A DNA stretch of 64,000 nucleotides from Rivibacter subsaxonicus (GTDB taxonomy: Bacteria; Pseudomonadota; Gammaproteobacteria; Burkholderiales; Burkholderiaceae_C): contig NZ_SHKP01000004.1 of assembly GCF_004217215.1 (NCBI RefSeq), positions 652,829 to 716,828 of the forward strand, written 5' to 3'. The position numbers were made by a program, and so were the translations under genes. This document shows positions 1 to 8,222 of the stretch, in pieces (within the stretch, counting starts at the first letter, position 1; each line of letters opens with the position of its first letter). The notes below the pieces were generated by a model that had not been told where the DNA came from, did no database searches, and saw nothing but the letters and a program-made list of their open reading frames with translations.

Positions 1-376
1 CGTTGCTGACGCCGAAGAAGGCGGCGATGCCGGTCTGCTCGTTGGTGTCGCTGAGCCAGGCGCGCGGCACCAGCAGCGTCGAGACCAGCGCGCTCACCAG
101 CAGGCAGACCAGCAGCGCCGGCACGATGCGGCGGATGCGCCGCGCGTAGAAGGCGCTGACGAACTCGAGCAGGCTGCGCGGCTGCAGGCCGTCCACCGAC
201 TGGCTCACGACGTAGCCCGAGATCACGAAGAACACGTCGACCCCGGTGAAGCCGCCCGGCAGCAGGCGCTCGTCGAGGTGGTAGACGATCACGGCCAGCA
301 CCGCCAGGGCGCGCAGGCCGTCGATGAAATGGAGGTGGCGCGCCGGGCGCGGACCCTCAGGCAGGCCCTCAGTCAT
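1..376 (-). CDS. Acyltransferase family 3 (OafA/YrhL-like), N-terminal part, cut by window start
   Basis: Reading from the ATG at 376, the protein begins MTEGLPEGPRPARHLHFIDG, then LRALAVLAVIVYH and GFTGVDVFFVISGY. These are the hallmark first helices of membrane acyltransferase-3 proteins, which move acyl groups onto surface polysaccharides or other extracytoplasmic sugars. About 125 residues are visible, including the basic ARRIRRIVPALL stretch. The C-terminus, possibly with an SGNH domain, lies outside the window. Its start overlaps the end of the ChaC-like gene by 8 bp, so the two are probably translated from one message. The substrate cannot be told from this part. Confidence 0.85.
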   Translation of the reverse strand, partial: MTEGLPEGPRPARHLHFIDGLRALAVLAVIVYHLDERLLPGGFTGVDVFFVISGYVVSQSVDGLQPRSLLEFVSAFYARRIRRIVPALLVCLLVSALVSTLLVPRAWLSDTNEQTGIAAFFGVSN

Positions 377-1046
377 CGCCGCCGCGCTCGCTGCGCGGCG
401 CGGCCAGGCCGTGGCGCAGCGCCAGCGCCACCTGGCGCTCGATGCCGCGGTCGCGGATGCCGTGCGCGCGCAGGCTGCGCTCGGTGTCTAGCAGGTACTC
501 GAGCGTGCTGCCGTAGCGGCCGCGCGCGTGGCGCAGGATCGCGAGCAGCTCTTCCTCGGCCAGTTGCCCGGTGTGGTTGGGACTGTTGCGGCCGAGCGTG
601 AAGGCCAGCGCGCGCACCGGGCCGGCGTGGGTGCGGCAGGGCAACCAGCGCGGGTCGTAGACGCCGGTGGCCATCTCGCGCGCCCACAGCCGTTCGATCT
701 CGGTCGGCACCCGCTCGCGCGCGAGGCGGTAGGCCACGCCGCGGCAGCTGCCACCCGGCAGCAGGGCGAACACCAGCCCCGGCCGCTCGGGCGAGCCGCG
801 GTTGATGCGCGAGCGCATGCGCAGCGAGCGGTGCCAGCCGTGGACGCTGGCCAGTCGCCGCTCGCTGGCCTCGAACTCGGGCCGCCAGATCAGCGAGGCG
901 TAGCCGAAGACCCAGAGGTCCTGGTCGTCCTGCCAGCCGGCCAGCGTGCGCTCGAGCAGCAGGCGCGGGTCGCGCAGCACCGGCACCGCCGGTGGCGGGG
1001 ACTCGGGCTCATGGCTGACGGCGCGGCGCTCGTCGTCGGACTGCAT
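369..1046 (-). CDS. ChaC-like glutathione-specific gamma-glutamylcyclotransferase
   Basis: The protein (225 aa from the ATG at 1046) carries the family signature VFGYASLIWRPEF near residue 48. Downstream are GVAYRLA and the WAREMATGVYDPRWLP segment, whose Glu matches the catalytic acid of the gamma-glutamylcyclotransferase fold. ChaC enzymes degrade glutathione to 5-oxoproline and Cys-Gly in the cytoplasm. A TTG codon at 1082 would add 12 residues, but the ATG is preferred. The neighbour at 1171-1590 is glyoxalase I, also glutathione-dependent. The E. coli chaA link that gave the name is not seen here. Confidence 0.85.
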   Translation of the reverse strand: MQSDDERRAVSHEPESPPPAVPVLRDPRLLLERTLAGWQDDQDLWVFGYASLIWRPEFEASERRLASVHGWHRSLRMRSRINRGSPERPGLVFALLPGGSCRGVAYRLARERVPTEIERLWAREMATGVYDPRWLPCRTHAGPVRALAFTLGRNSPNHTGQLAEEELLAILRHARGRYGSTLEYLLDTERSLRAHGIRDRGIERQVALALRHGLAAPRSERGGDD

Positions 1047-1170
1047 GAACTCAAGCCTGAGCGGTGGCCCCGGCGGCGTCAAGCCACGCGTTGCGGCCGC
1101 GCCAAGCGTTGGTGACGCTTTGTACTGGGTCTTGACGGCGCCCCGGCGACCGGTCGCGGCCGGCGCCCTG

Positions 1171-1590
1171 CTAGGCCTTGAGCGGGTCGGCCGGCTGCGC
1201 CGCCGACTCGCGGCGCTCGATCAGCTCGATCTTGTAGCCGTCGGGGTCGGTGACGAAGGCGATCACGGTGCTGCCACCCTTGACCGGTCCGGCCTCGCGC
1301 GTGACGTTGCCGCCGCCGGCGCGGATCTTCTCGCAGGCGGCAGCGGCATCGGGCACGCCGATCGCGAGATGGCCGTAGGCGGTGCCCATCTCGTAGCTCG
1401 AGACGCCATGGTTGTAGGTCAGCTCGATCTCGGCATGCTCGGGGTTGGAGCCGTAGCCGAGGAAGGCCAGCGAGTACTTGTACTCGGGGTTCTCGCTTCG
1501 GCGCAGCAACTTCATGCCCATGACCTGGGTGTAGAAGTCGATCGAACGCTGCAGGTCTCCGACGCGCAGCATGGTGTGAAGAAGTCTCAT
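1171..1590 (-). CDS. gloA: Lactoylglutathione lyase (glyoxalase I)
   Basis: The 139-residue protein begins [20 protein letters not shown] and matches single-domain bacterial glyoxalase I in length and order. Metal ligands expected at His5, a Glu in AEIELTYN, His in YGHLAIGV and Glu in GYKIELIE are all present, which fits a functional Ni/Co-type enzyme. It isomerises the hemithioacetal of methylglyoxal and glutathione to S-lactoylglutathione. An upstream in-frame ATG at 1614 would add eight residues that the family lacks. It lies 20 bp downstream of the thioesterase gene and is probably co-transcribed with it. Confidence 0.95.
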   Translation of the reverse strand: MRLLHTMLRVGDLQRSIDFYTQVMGMKLLRRSENPEYKYSLAFLGYGSNPEHAEIELTYNHGVSSYEMGTAYGHLAIGVPDAAAACEKIRAGGGNVTREAGPVKGGSTVIAFVTDPDGYKIELIERRESAAQPADPLKA

Positions 1591-1610
1591 CGCGGAACGG
1601 GCATTCGGCT

Positions 1611-2150
1611 TCAACCCTTGGGTGGGAAGTCGAACACCAGGCAGGTGGTGGTGGCGTGAGCGTACAGCTTGCCATCGGGGCCGACGATCCGCCCCTCGGC
1701 GGTCGCGGTCTGGTTGCCGACGTGGATCGTCACGCCCTCGGCACGCACCAGCGGCACGCGATCGGTGAGGCCGCGCACGATGTTGACCTTGATCTCGAGC
1801 GTGGTGTAGGCCTTGCCGGCCGGCAGCGCCGAGTGCACCGCGCAGCCGACCGCCGAGTCGAGCAGGGTGCAGAACCAGCCGCCATGCACGCCGCCCATCG
1901 GGTTGTAGTGGCGCGCGTTGGGTCGGCCCTGGAATACCGCGCGGCCGGGGCTGACCTCGACCGGCAGGAAGTCCAGCGTGTGGCCGATCGGCGGCGACGG
2001 CAGGCTGCCGTCGAAGATGGCCTCGAACAGCGCCATGCCCGGCTTGCCGATCACCTGCTCGGGCCGTGCCCAGCCGATCCCGGGGTTCAGCCGGGCGCGC
2101 ACCGCCTGTTCGTCGGCTTCCCAGCGGGCGATGGTCTCGTTGATGTCCAT
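1611..2150 (-). CDS. PaaI-type hotdog-fold thioesterase
   Basis: The protein is 179 aa when started at the ATG at 2150, which has an AAGGA about 7 bases upstream; a longer in-frame reading runs into the divergent promoter and is rejected. The hotdog signature [20 protein letters not shown] lies near residue 93, followed by [12 protein letters not shown] and a late [17 protein letters not shown] strand, as in PaaI/YbgC-like acyl-CoA thioesterases. It would hydrolyse an aromatic or medium-chain acyl-CoA. It is divergent from the MarR regulator and probably under its control. Confidence 0.88.
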   Translation of the reverse strand: MDINETIARWEADEQAVRARLNPGIGWARPEQVIGKPGMALFEAIFDGSLPSPPIGHTLDFLPVEVSPGRAVFQGRPNARHYNPMGGVHGGWFCTLLDSAVGCAVHSALPAGKAYTTLEIKVNIVRGLTDRVPLVRAEGVTIHVGNQTATAEGRIVGPDGKLYAHATTTCLVFDFPPKG

Positions 2151-2170
2151 TTCCAGATCCTTGGTCAAAC

Positions 2171-2197
2171 TAGTTGCATATACAAATGATGCAACTA
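2171..2197. promoter_or_regulatory. Palindromic operator between thioesterase and marR genes
   Basis: TAGTTGCA (2171-2178) and TGCAACTA (2190-2197) are perfect 8-bp inverted arms around an 11-bp AT-rich centre. A second near-palindrome, TTGCATATACAA (2174-2185), sits inside it. AT-rich palindromes of this size between divergent genes are usual MarR-family sites. The right arm ends 5 bp before the marR ATG at 2203, so bound regulator would block its own transcription or translation start. Confidence 0.75.
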
Positions 2198-2202
2198 CAA
2201 TA

Positions 2203-2718
2203 ATGCAGATGGACACCAGCGTCAAGAAGAAGGCCACGCGTGACGGCAAGCTTGCCGTGGCGTCGCCGCAGGGCTGCACCAACCTCAAGCTGCACCAGCT
2301 CGGGCGCCGCGTCGCGCGGCTCTACGACGCCGAGGTGCGGGCGCTGGGGCTCAAGGGCACCCAGTACTCGCTGCTGTCCTATGTCGTCAAGCTGGGGCCG
2401 ATCCAGCCCGGCGCGCTGGCCGCGGCCATCGGCATCGCGCCCTCGACGCTGACGCGCAACCTGCAGCCGCTGCAGGCCCAGGGTTGGATCGTGATCGAGC
2501 CCGGCGCCGACGCGCGCAGCCTGCTGGTCAGCGCCACCGAGTCCGGCCAGGCGCTGCGGGCGCAGGCCCAGCGCGCCTGGAAGCGATCGCAGCTCGAGCT
2601 CAACGCGCGCCTGGGCGAGGAGCGCGTGGTGCAGTTGCATGCGCTGATCGACGAATGCCTGCTGCAGCTCGACGCCGCCGAGGCCGGGGAATCCGACGAG
2701 GGAGAGCAGGATGACTGA
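2203..2718 (+). CDS. MarR family transcriptional regulator
   Basis: The protein is 171 aa from the ATG at 2203, or 169 from a second ATG at 2209. A winged helix follows an N-terminal dimerisation helix: LHQLGRRVARLYDAEVRALG, then GTQYSLLSYV, GALAAAIGIAPSTLTRNLQPL as recognition helix, and a wing with GADARSLLVSATESG. The C-terminal helices complete the MarR dimer interface. It is divergent from the thioesterase gene across a perfect inverted repeat and overlaps the MFS gene by 8 bp, so it probably represses both sides. The ligand is unknown; an aromatic or carboxylic acid is a guess from the neighbours. Confidence 0.92.
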   Translation: MQMDTSVKKKATRDGKLAVASPQGCTNLKLHQLGRRVARLYDAEVRALGLKGTQYSLLSYVVKLGPIQPGALAAAIGIAPSTLTRNLQPLQAQGWIVIEPGADARSLLVSATESGQALRAQAQRAWKRSQLELNARLGEERVVQLHALIDECLLQLDAAEAGESDEGEQDD

Positions 2719-3970
2719 GCAACGATCGATGCGCGCCGCGCCCGCCGTCTGGCTGGTGCTGCTGGCCGCCGGCGGCACCTTCGCGGTGACGATGGGCGCG
2801 CGCCAGTCGATGGGCCTGTTCCTCGGCAACATCAACAGCGCCACCGGCCTCGGCATCGCCAGCATCAGCCTGGCCTTCGCCTTCGGTCAGCTGTGGTGGG
2901 GCCTGACCCAGCCCATTGCCGGCCTGATGGCCGATCGCGTCGGCGCCGGGCGCGTGATCGTCGCCGGCGTGCTGATGGTCGCGCTGGGCACCGCGCTGAT
3001 CCCGTTCATGCAGAGCACCGCCGGCCTGATCCTGGCGATCGGCGTGCTGGCCGCCGGCGGCGCCGGGCTGGCCGGGGTCTCGGTGCTGATGGCCGCCACC
3101 GCGCGCCTGATCCCCGCCGAGAAGCGAGGCATGGCCACCGGCATCGTCAACGCCGGCGGCTCCTTCGGCCAGTTCCTGTTCGCGCCGATCGCCGGTGGCA
3201 TCGCGGCGGCGGCCGGCTGGGTGGCGGCGGTGCAGAGCCTCGCCCTCTTGAGCCTGCTCGCACTGCCGGCGGCCTGGGTGCTGCGCGGCAGCGGTGCGGC
3301 GGCGCTGAAGGCCGCGGGCGCGACGGGTGCCGCGGCAGCGCCGGTCTCGAGCGGCAGTGCGCTGCGCAAGGCGCTGGCCGATCCGAGCTACCGGCTGCTG
3401 TCGGCCGGATTCTTCGTCTGCGGCTTCCACGTCGCCTTCATCGCGACCCACCTGCCGGGCGTGGTCGCGAGCTGCCAGCTGCCGCCGGCGGTGGGCGCCT
3501 GGTCGCTGGCGATGATCGGGCTGTTCAACATCATCGGCAGCTTCGCCATCGGTTGGGCCATCGGCTTCCAGGGTGGGCGCTGGCGCATGAAGTCGCTGCT
3601 GTCGCTGATCTACGCGACGCGCGCGCTGGCGGTGCTGATCTTCGTGCTGGCGCCGAAGACCGAGATCACGATGCTGGTCTTCGCCGCGGTGATCGGCCTG
3701 ACCTACCTCTCGACCGTGCCGCCGACCGCGGGCCTGGTTGCCAAGTTCCATGGCACCGCCAACATGGGCCTGCTGTTCGGCGTGGTGATGCTGGCGCACC
3801 AGATCGGCGGCTTCCTCGGCGCGTACTTGGGCGGCAAGAGCTTCGAGCTGACCGGCAGCTACGACTGGATGTGGTACGCCGACATCCTGCTGGCGGTCGC
3901 CGCCGCGCTGCTGCACCTGCCGATTCGCGAGGCGCGCAAGCTGGCAGTGGTCAAGCCGGCTGCGGCCTGA
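2711..3970 (+). CDS. MFS transporter, monocarboxylate/OFA-like
   Basis: The 419-aa protein has about twelve hydrophobic segments in the two-times-six MFS layout. The loop 2-3 signature is recognisable as GLMADRVGAGRV near residue 76, and a central hydrophilic linker lies around residues 200-225. The start is translationally coupled to marR. Proteins of this shape usually move organic acids or small drugs across the inner membrane. Pairing with a MarR regulator and a divergent acyl-CoA thioesterase suggests import or efflux of a carboxylate. Substrate and direction cannot be read from the sequence. Confidence 0.88.
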   Translation: MTEQRSMRAAPAVWLVLLAAGGTFAVTMGARQSMGLFLGNINSATGLGIASISLAFAFGQLWWGLTQPIAGLMADRVGAGRVIVAGVLMVALGTALIPFMQSTAGLILAIGVLAAGGAGLAGVSVLMAATARLIPAEKRGMATGIVNAGGSFGQFLFAPIAGGIAAAAGWVAAVQSLALLSLLALPAAWVLRGSGAAALKAAGATGAAAAPVSSGSALRKALADPSYRLLSAGFFVCGFHVAFIATHLPGVVASCQLPPAVGAWSLAMIGLFNIIGSFAIGWAIGFQGGRWRMKSLLSLIYATRALAVLIFVLAPKTEITMLVFAAVIGLTYLSTVPPTAGLVAKFHGTANMGLLFGVVMLAHQIGGFLGAYLGGKSFELTGSYDWMWYADILLAVAAALLHLPIREARKLAVVKPAAA

Positions 3971-3983
3971 GCGGTCTGCTCAG
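3967..3983. terminator. Short hairpin between convergent MFS and GDT1 genes
   Basis: CTGAGC (3967-3972) pairs with GCTCAG (3978-3983) around a five-base loop, and spans both stop codons of the convergent genes. No T-run follows on either strand, so intrinsic termination is only possible, not shown. Confidence 0.3.
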
Positions 3984-4555
3984 CCACCGACGCCGGCCAG
4001 CACCAGCACGCCGAGCAGCGCGAACAGCGCCGCCGCGATCCGCCGCACCCAGTGCAGCGGCACGAACTTGACGGCCTTGTCGCCGAGGAAGACCGCCGGC
4101 ACGTTGGCCAGCAGCATGCCGAGCGTGGTGCCGATCGTCACGCTGAGCATCGAGTCGAACTTCGCGGCCAGCATCACGGTCGCGATCTGGGTCTTGTCGC
4201 CCATCTCGGCGAGGAAGAAGGCGACGGTGGTGACGCCGAACACGCCAAGCGCCGAGCCGCGCGGCAGCTCGCCGTCGTCGTCGAGCTCGTCGGGCTTCAG
4301 CGCCCACAGCGCTACCGCGAAGAAGCTGGCCGCCAGGGCCCAGCGCAGCCAGTGCGCCGGCATGAGATCCTGGATCACGCTGCCGAGCAGCGCCGCGCCG
4401 GCATGGTTGGCCAAGGTTGCGACGAGGATGCCGGCGACGATCGGCCACGGCCGCCGAAAGCGCGCCGCCAGCACCAGCGCCAGCAGTTGAGTCTTGTCGC
4501 CGATCTCGCTGACGGCGACGACGCCGGTCGAGACCACCAGGGCCTCGAGGTTCAT
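3980..4555 (-). CDS. TMEM165/GDT1 (UPF0016) family cation transporter
   Basis: The 191-aa membrane protein contains two copies of the family motif E-x-G-D-K-T, as EIGDKTQLLALVLAARF near the N-terminus and EMGDKTQIATVMLAAKF in the second half, giving the internal pseudo-symmetry of the family. About six membrane helices are visible. GDT1 proteins exchange Mn2+ or Ca2+ for protons; bacterial members have been linked to manganese export. The ATG overlaps the stop of the upstream DsbA-like gene (ATGA), so the two are translationally coupled. Confidence 0.9.
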   Translation of the reverse strand: MNLEALVVSTGVVAVSEIGDKTQLLALVLAARFRRPWPIVAGILVATLANHAGAALLGSVIQDLMPAHWLRWALAASFFAVALWALKPDELDDDGELPRGSALGVFGVTTVAFFLAEMGDKTQIATVMLAAKFDSMLSVTIGTTLGMLLANVPAVFLGDKAVKFVPLHWVRRIAAALFALLGVLVLAGVGG

Positions 4556-5217
4556 GCGCCGAACTCGGTCTCGAGTCGGGCCAGCAACTCCTCGGGCGCC
4601 AGCCAGCCCTGCGCCAGCAATCGGCCCTGGCCCTCGCGCACCGCCGCCAGCGCCGGAAAGCCGCGGATGCCCAGGCGCTGCGCGGTCACGAAGTCTTCCT
4701 GCGTGCGCAGTTGCATCGCGGCATCGGCAAAGGCCGATGCGAAACGCGCACGATCGACGCCGATGCGCTGCGCCACGTCGGCCAGCAGCTCGGCATCGGT
4801 GGCGTCGCGGCCCTCGGCGTAGAACGCGACCTGGATCGCATGGAACATCGCCAGCGCCTGCGCCGGCGCGCTGGCCGGATCCTCGGCCAGTGCCAGTTCG
4901 CGCACCGTCACCACCGCCCGGCAGGCCGGCTCGGTGGTGTAGACGAAACCCTCGCGCTGCAGCGCGTCGGGCACGAAGAGCTGGCCGCTGCGGCGTGCGA
5001 CCTCGTCCCAGTGATGCTGCAGCAGGCCGCGCAGGCGCGCGTCGAGCGGCTCGCCCTCGACCCGCAGGCCGCCGAGCACGAGCTCGATCGGCAACTGCGG
5101 CCAGCGCGCGTGCACCGCCGCCAGCGAGGGCGCAAAGCCGTAGCACCAGGAGCACAGCGGGTCGGCCACGTAGAGCAGCGACCAGCCGGCGGCGGCGGGG
5201 TTCGTGGAGGAAGACAT
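4552..5217 (-). CDS. DsbA family thiol oxidoreductase (FrnE/DsbA-like)
   Basis: The 221-aa protein starts at the ATG at 5217. It has the thioredoxin-fold active site DPLCSWCYGFAP near residue 20, then a helical insertion, and the cis-Pro loop LGIRGFPALA near residue 185. No signal peptide is apparent, so it resembles cytoplasmic FrnE-type DsbA homologues. It is divergent from the DsbD/ScsB-like gene and coupled to the GDT1-type transporter, so the locus is redox-themed. The long minus-strand frame that continues over dsbD is an artefact of GC-rich sequence. Confidence 0.88.
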   Translation of the reverse strand: MSSSTNPAAAGWSLLYVADPLCSWCYGFAPSLAAVHARWPQLPIELVLGGLRVEGEPLDARLRGLLQHHWDEVARRSGQLFVPDALQREGFVYTTEPACRAVVTVRELALAEDPASAPAQALAMFHAIQVAFYAEGRDATDAELLADVAQRIGVDRARFASAFADAAMQLRTQEDFVTAQRLGIRGFPALAAVREGQGRLLAQGWLAPEELLARLETEFGA

Positions 5218-5316
5218 CGGGGCGACAGCTACGTTCTGAAACGAAAAACCCGTGGCAGCGGCGCGGGCGCGGCACGGGGGACAATCAGTGTAATGGCGTC
5301 GCGCTGCGCGCCGACT

Positions 5317-5347
5317 CACCGGCCGGCCGGCTCGCAACCGGCCGGTG
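5317..5347. repeat. Perfect 10-bp inverted repeat in the dsbD leader
   Basis: CACCGGCCGG (5317-5326) and CCGGCCGGTG (5338-5347) form a strong GC stem with an 11-base loop, ending 38 bp before the dsbD start. It lies in the 168-bp divergent region between the DsbA-like and DsbD-like genes. It could be a leader hairpin or a protein-binding site. There is no U-tract. Confidence 0.5.
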
Positions 5348-5385
5348 CCCGGAACTCCCGGGTCCGATTCGCATTCAGATTGCCC

Positions 5386-7551
5386 ATGTCCTTGAGTTCG
5401 CTGTTCTGGCGCCCCTTCGCGGGCCTCGTTCTCGCTGCGCTCGCGCTGTCGGCGCAGGCCGCCGCCACCGATCGCACCGTCGTCAGCACCGAGCAGGTGC
5501 GCGCCGAACTGCTGGCCCACGCGCCCGAGGGCGTCGGCCCGGGCAAGCCGGTCTGGCTCGGCCTGCAGATCCAGCATGAACCGCACTGGCACACCTACTG
5601 GAAGAACCCGGGCGACTCCGGCCTGCCGACCACGCTGGCCTGGACCCTGCCGACCGGCGTGACGGCCTCGGCGATCGACTGGCCGGCGCCGAGCCGGCTG
5701 CCGATCGGCCCGCTGCTGAACCACGGCTACGAGGGCACGGTGCTGCTGCCGGTGGCGCTCACCGTCCCGGCCGACTTCAGCGGCGAGCGGCTCGACGTGA
5801 AGCTGCGCGCCGACTGGCTGGTCTGCAAGACCGAGTGCATCCCCGAGTCCGGCGAGTTCAGCCTCAGCCTGCCGACCACGCAGGCGATCGCCGCGCACGG
5901 TGCGGCCTTCGAGGCCGCGTTCGCGCGCCGGCCGCAGGTGCTGCCCGCGGCCAGGGCCAGCGCCCGCATCGACGGCGACGCGCTGCTCTGGACGGTCGCC
6001 GGCCTGCCCGCATCGGCGCAGGGCCGCGAGGCCGCGTTCTATGCCGAACTGGCCGGCGTCATCGAAACCGCCGCGCCGATCAAGCAGCAATGGCAGGGCG
6101 ATGCCTGGACCGCGCGCGTGCCGCTGGCCCTGCAGCGCAGCGAGAGCCCGGCGCAGATGGCGGCGTTGCTGCGCTTCGACGACGCCAAGGGCGGCCCCGC
6201 CTGGCGCATCGAGGCCAGGGTCGAGGGCGACTGGCCGGCGCTGAAGCCGATCGCGCCGGTGAGCCCGGCGCTGCAGGAGGCGCTCGATCGCAACGCCGGC
6301 GCAGCGACGTCGACCCAGCCCGCCAGCGGCTACGCCGGCTTCACCCTGGCGCTGGTCTTCGCGCTGCTCGGCGGCATGTTGCTGAACCTGATGCCCTGCG
6401 TGTTCCCGGTGCTCTCGCTCAAGGTGCTGAGCTTTGCCGACCATGCGCACGACCGCCGCTGGCTGGCGATCGGTGGCGTCGCCTACACGGTGGGCGTGAT
6501 CGCGAGCTTCGTGCTGCTGGCCGGGCTGCTGCTGGCGCTGCGCGCGGCCGGCGAGCAGATCGGCTGGGGCTTCCAGTTGCAGTCGCCCGGCTTCGTCGCC
6601 GCGCTGGCGGTGCTGTTCACGCTGATCGGCCTCAACCTGCTCGATGTCTTCGAGGTCGGCTCGGTGCTGCCGGGCAGCGTCGGCGGGCTGCGCGCCCGCC
6701 ATCCGGCGCTCGACGCCTTCCTCACCGGCGTGCTGGCGGTGGCGATCGCCTCGCCCTGCACCGCGCCGTTCATGGGTGCCGCACTCGGCACCGCGCTGGC
6801 GCTGCCGGCCTGGCAGGCGCTGGTGATCTTTGCCGCGCTCGGCCTCGGCATGGCGCTGCCCTACCTCGCGGCGAGCCTGGTGCCGGCGATCGCGCGCGCG
6901 CTGCCGCGGCCCGGCGCCTGGATGGCGCGGCTGCGTGCGCTGCTGGCGTTCCCGATGTTTGCGACGGTGGTCTGGCTGGTCTGGGTGCTGGGCCGCCAGG
7001 TTGGCGTCGACGGCGCCGCGGCGCTGCTGGCGGTGCTGGTGGCGGTGGGCTTCGCGGCCTGGGCCTTCGGCCCGCGCGGTTTCGGCCCGGCGGCGCGGCT
7101 GGGCTTCAGGTCGGCCTCTGCCGCGGGCGTGGTGGCCGCGCTGGCGCTGGCGCTGCCGCTGTGGACCGCGGCTCCGGCTACCGCCGCCGCCACCGGTGCC
7201 AGCGGCGCCCGCTGGCAACCCTGGTCGGCCGAGCGCGTGGCCGAGCTCAATGCCCAGGGCAAGCCGGTCTTCGTCGACTTCACCGCCGCCTGGTGCGTGA
7301 CCTGCCAGTACAACAAGCGCACCACCTTCGCCAACGCCGAGCTGCTGGCCGCCTTTGACGCCAAACAGGTCACGCTGATGCGCGCCGACTGGACCGCGCG
7401 CGACGCCGCCATCAGCGCCGAACTCGCGCGCCTGGGCCGCAGCGGGGTGCCCGTCTATGCGTTCTACAAGCCAGGCGCCACGGGTGGCCCGTTGCTGCTG
7501 TCCGAGCTTCCAAGCGTGGCCGAGGTGCGTGAGGCGCTCGGCAAGTTGTGA
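5386..7551 (+). CDS. dsbD: Thiol:disulfide interchange protein DsbD/ScsB-like
   Basis: The 721-aa protein begins with a signal peptide (cleavage near AQA-AA), then a periplasmic N-terminal domain with HWHTYWKNPGDSGLPTT, which is typical of ScsB-type proteins. A central domain of about eight helices follows. Its two core cysteine motifs are NLMPCVFPVLSLK and ASPCTAPFMGAALG. A C-terminal thioredoxin domain has AAWCVTCQYNK. It passes electrons from cytoplasmic thioredoxin across the inner membrane to periplasmic thiol proteins. The next gene is a secreted redoxin, a plausible partner. ScsB rather than classical DsbD is likely from the long N-domain. Confidence 0.92.
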   Translation: MSLSSLFWRPFAGLVLAALALSAQAAATDRTVVSTEQVRAELLAHAPEGVGPGKPVWLGLQIQHEPHWHTYWKNPGDSGLPTTLAWTLPTGVTASAIDWPAPSRLPIGPLLNHGYEGTVLLPVALTVPADFSGERLDVKLRADWLVCKTECIPESGEFSLSLPTTQAIAAHGAAFEAAFARRPQVLPAARASARIDGDALLWTVAGLPASAQGREAAFYAELAGVIETAAPIKQQWQGDAWTARVPLALQRSESPAQMAALLRFDDAKGGPAWRIEARVEGDWPALKPIAPVSPALQEALDRNAGAATSTQPASGYAGFTLALVFALLGGMLLNLMPCVFPVLSLKVLSFADHAHDRRWLAIGGVAYTVGVIASFVLLAGLLLALRAAGEQIGWGFQLQSPGFVAALAVLFTLIGLNLLDVFEVGSVLPGSVGGLRARHPALDAFLTGVLAVAIASPCTAPFMGAALGTALALPAWQALVIFAALGLGMALPYLAASLVPAIARALPRPGAWMARLRALLAFPMFATVVWLVWVLGRQVGVDGAAALLAVLVAVGFAAWAFGPRGFGPAARLGFRSASAAGVVAALALALPLWTAAPATAAATGASGARWQPWSAERVAELNAQGKPVFVDFTAAWCVTCQYNKRTTFANAELLAAFDAKQVTLMRADWTARDAAISAELARLGRSGVPVYAFYKPGATGGPLLLSELPSVAEVREALGKL

Positions 7552-7585
7552 TGAACCGTCCTCGAAACCTCAAGGAGCCGTTGCC

Positions 7586-8206
7586 ATGACCTTCAGCAAG
7601 TTCGTGTTCGCCCCCGCGTTGATCGCCGCCGCCTGCCTCGCCGGCGGCACCGCGATGGCGGCGGCCACCGTCGGCCAGCCGGCCCCGGCCTTCAGCGTCA
7701 CCGACACCGGCGGCAAGACCGTGAACCTGGCCGACTACAAGGGCAAGTACGTCGTGATGGAGTGGGTCAACCCCGGCTGCCCCTTCGTCGTCAAGCACTA
7801 CGGCGCCGCCAACATGCAGGCCACGCAGAAGGACGCCACCGCCAAGGGCGCGGTCTGGCTGACGGTGAGCAGCACCGCGCCGGGCGCGGGCGACTACAAG
7901 AAGCCGGCCGAACTCGGCAAGTGGATGCAGCAGCAGGGGGGCGCGCCGACCGCGACGCTGATGGACGACGACGGCAAGGTCGGCCGCGCCTATGGCGCCA
8001 AGGCCACGCCGCACACCTTCGTGATCGACCCGCAGGGCAAGCTGATCTACGCCGGCGCGATCGACAGCAAGCCGACCGCGAACCCGGCCGACATCCCGGC
8101 CGCGACCAACTACGTCAAGACCGCGCTGGCCGAGGCGATGGCCGGCAAGCCGGTCAGCACGCCCACCACGCAGGCCTACGGCTGCTCGGTGAAGTACTCG
8201 AGCTAA
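7586..8206 (+). CDS. Exported thioredoxin-fold redoxin (AhpC/TSA-like)
   Basis: The 206-aa protein has a good Shine-Dalgarno (AAGGAG, 7572-7577) and a signal peptide ending near AMA-AA. The redoxin domain starts with GQPAPAFSVTDTGGKTVNLA. The active-site region is WVNPGCPFVVKHY, with one Cys, and a second Cys is in the C-terminal YGCSVKY. It therefore resembles a peroxiredoxin/TlpA hybrid of the periplasm. It lies 34 bp after dsbD and is probably reduced by it. Peroxidase versus disulfide reductase activity cannot be decided from sequence. Confidence 0.85.
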   Translation: MTFSKFVFAPALIAAACLAGGTAMAAATVGQPAPAFSVTDTGGKTVNLADYKGKYVVMEWVNPGCPFVVKHYGAANMQATQKDATAKGAVWLTVSSTAPGAGDYKKPAELGKWMQQQGGAPTATLMDDDGKVGRAYGAKATPHTFVIDPQGKLIYAGAIDSKPTANPADIPAATNYVKTALAEAMAGKPVSTPTTQAYGCSVKYSS

Positions 8207-8222
8207 TCACCGCGATCGGTGC

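Noticed and set aside
4552-7218. 888-residue minus-strand open frame over dsbD
   Set aside because: Only the last 221 codons (4552-5217) have DsbA-family features. The rest is Arg/Gln/His-rich antisense of the dsbD coding sequence, a usual by-product of high GC.
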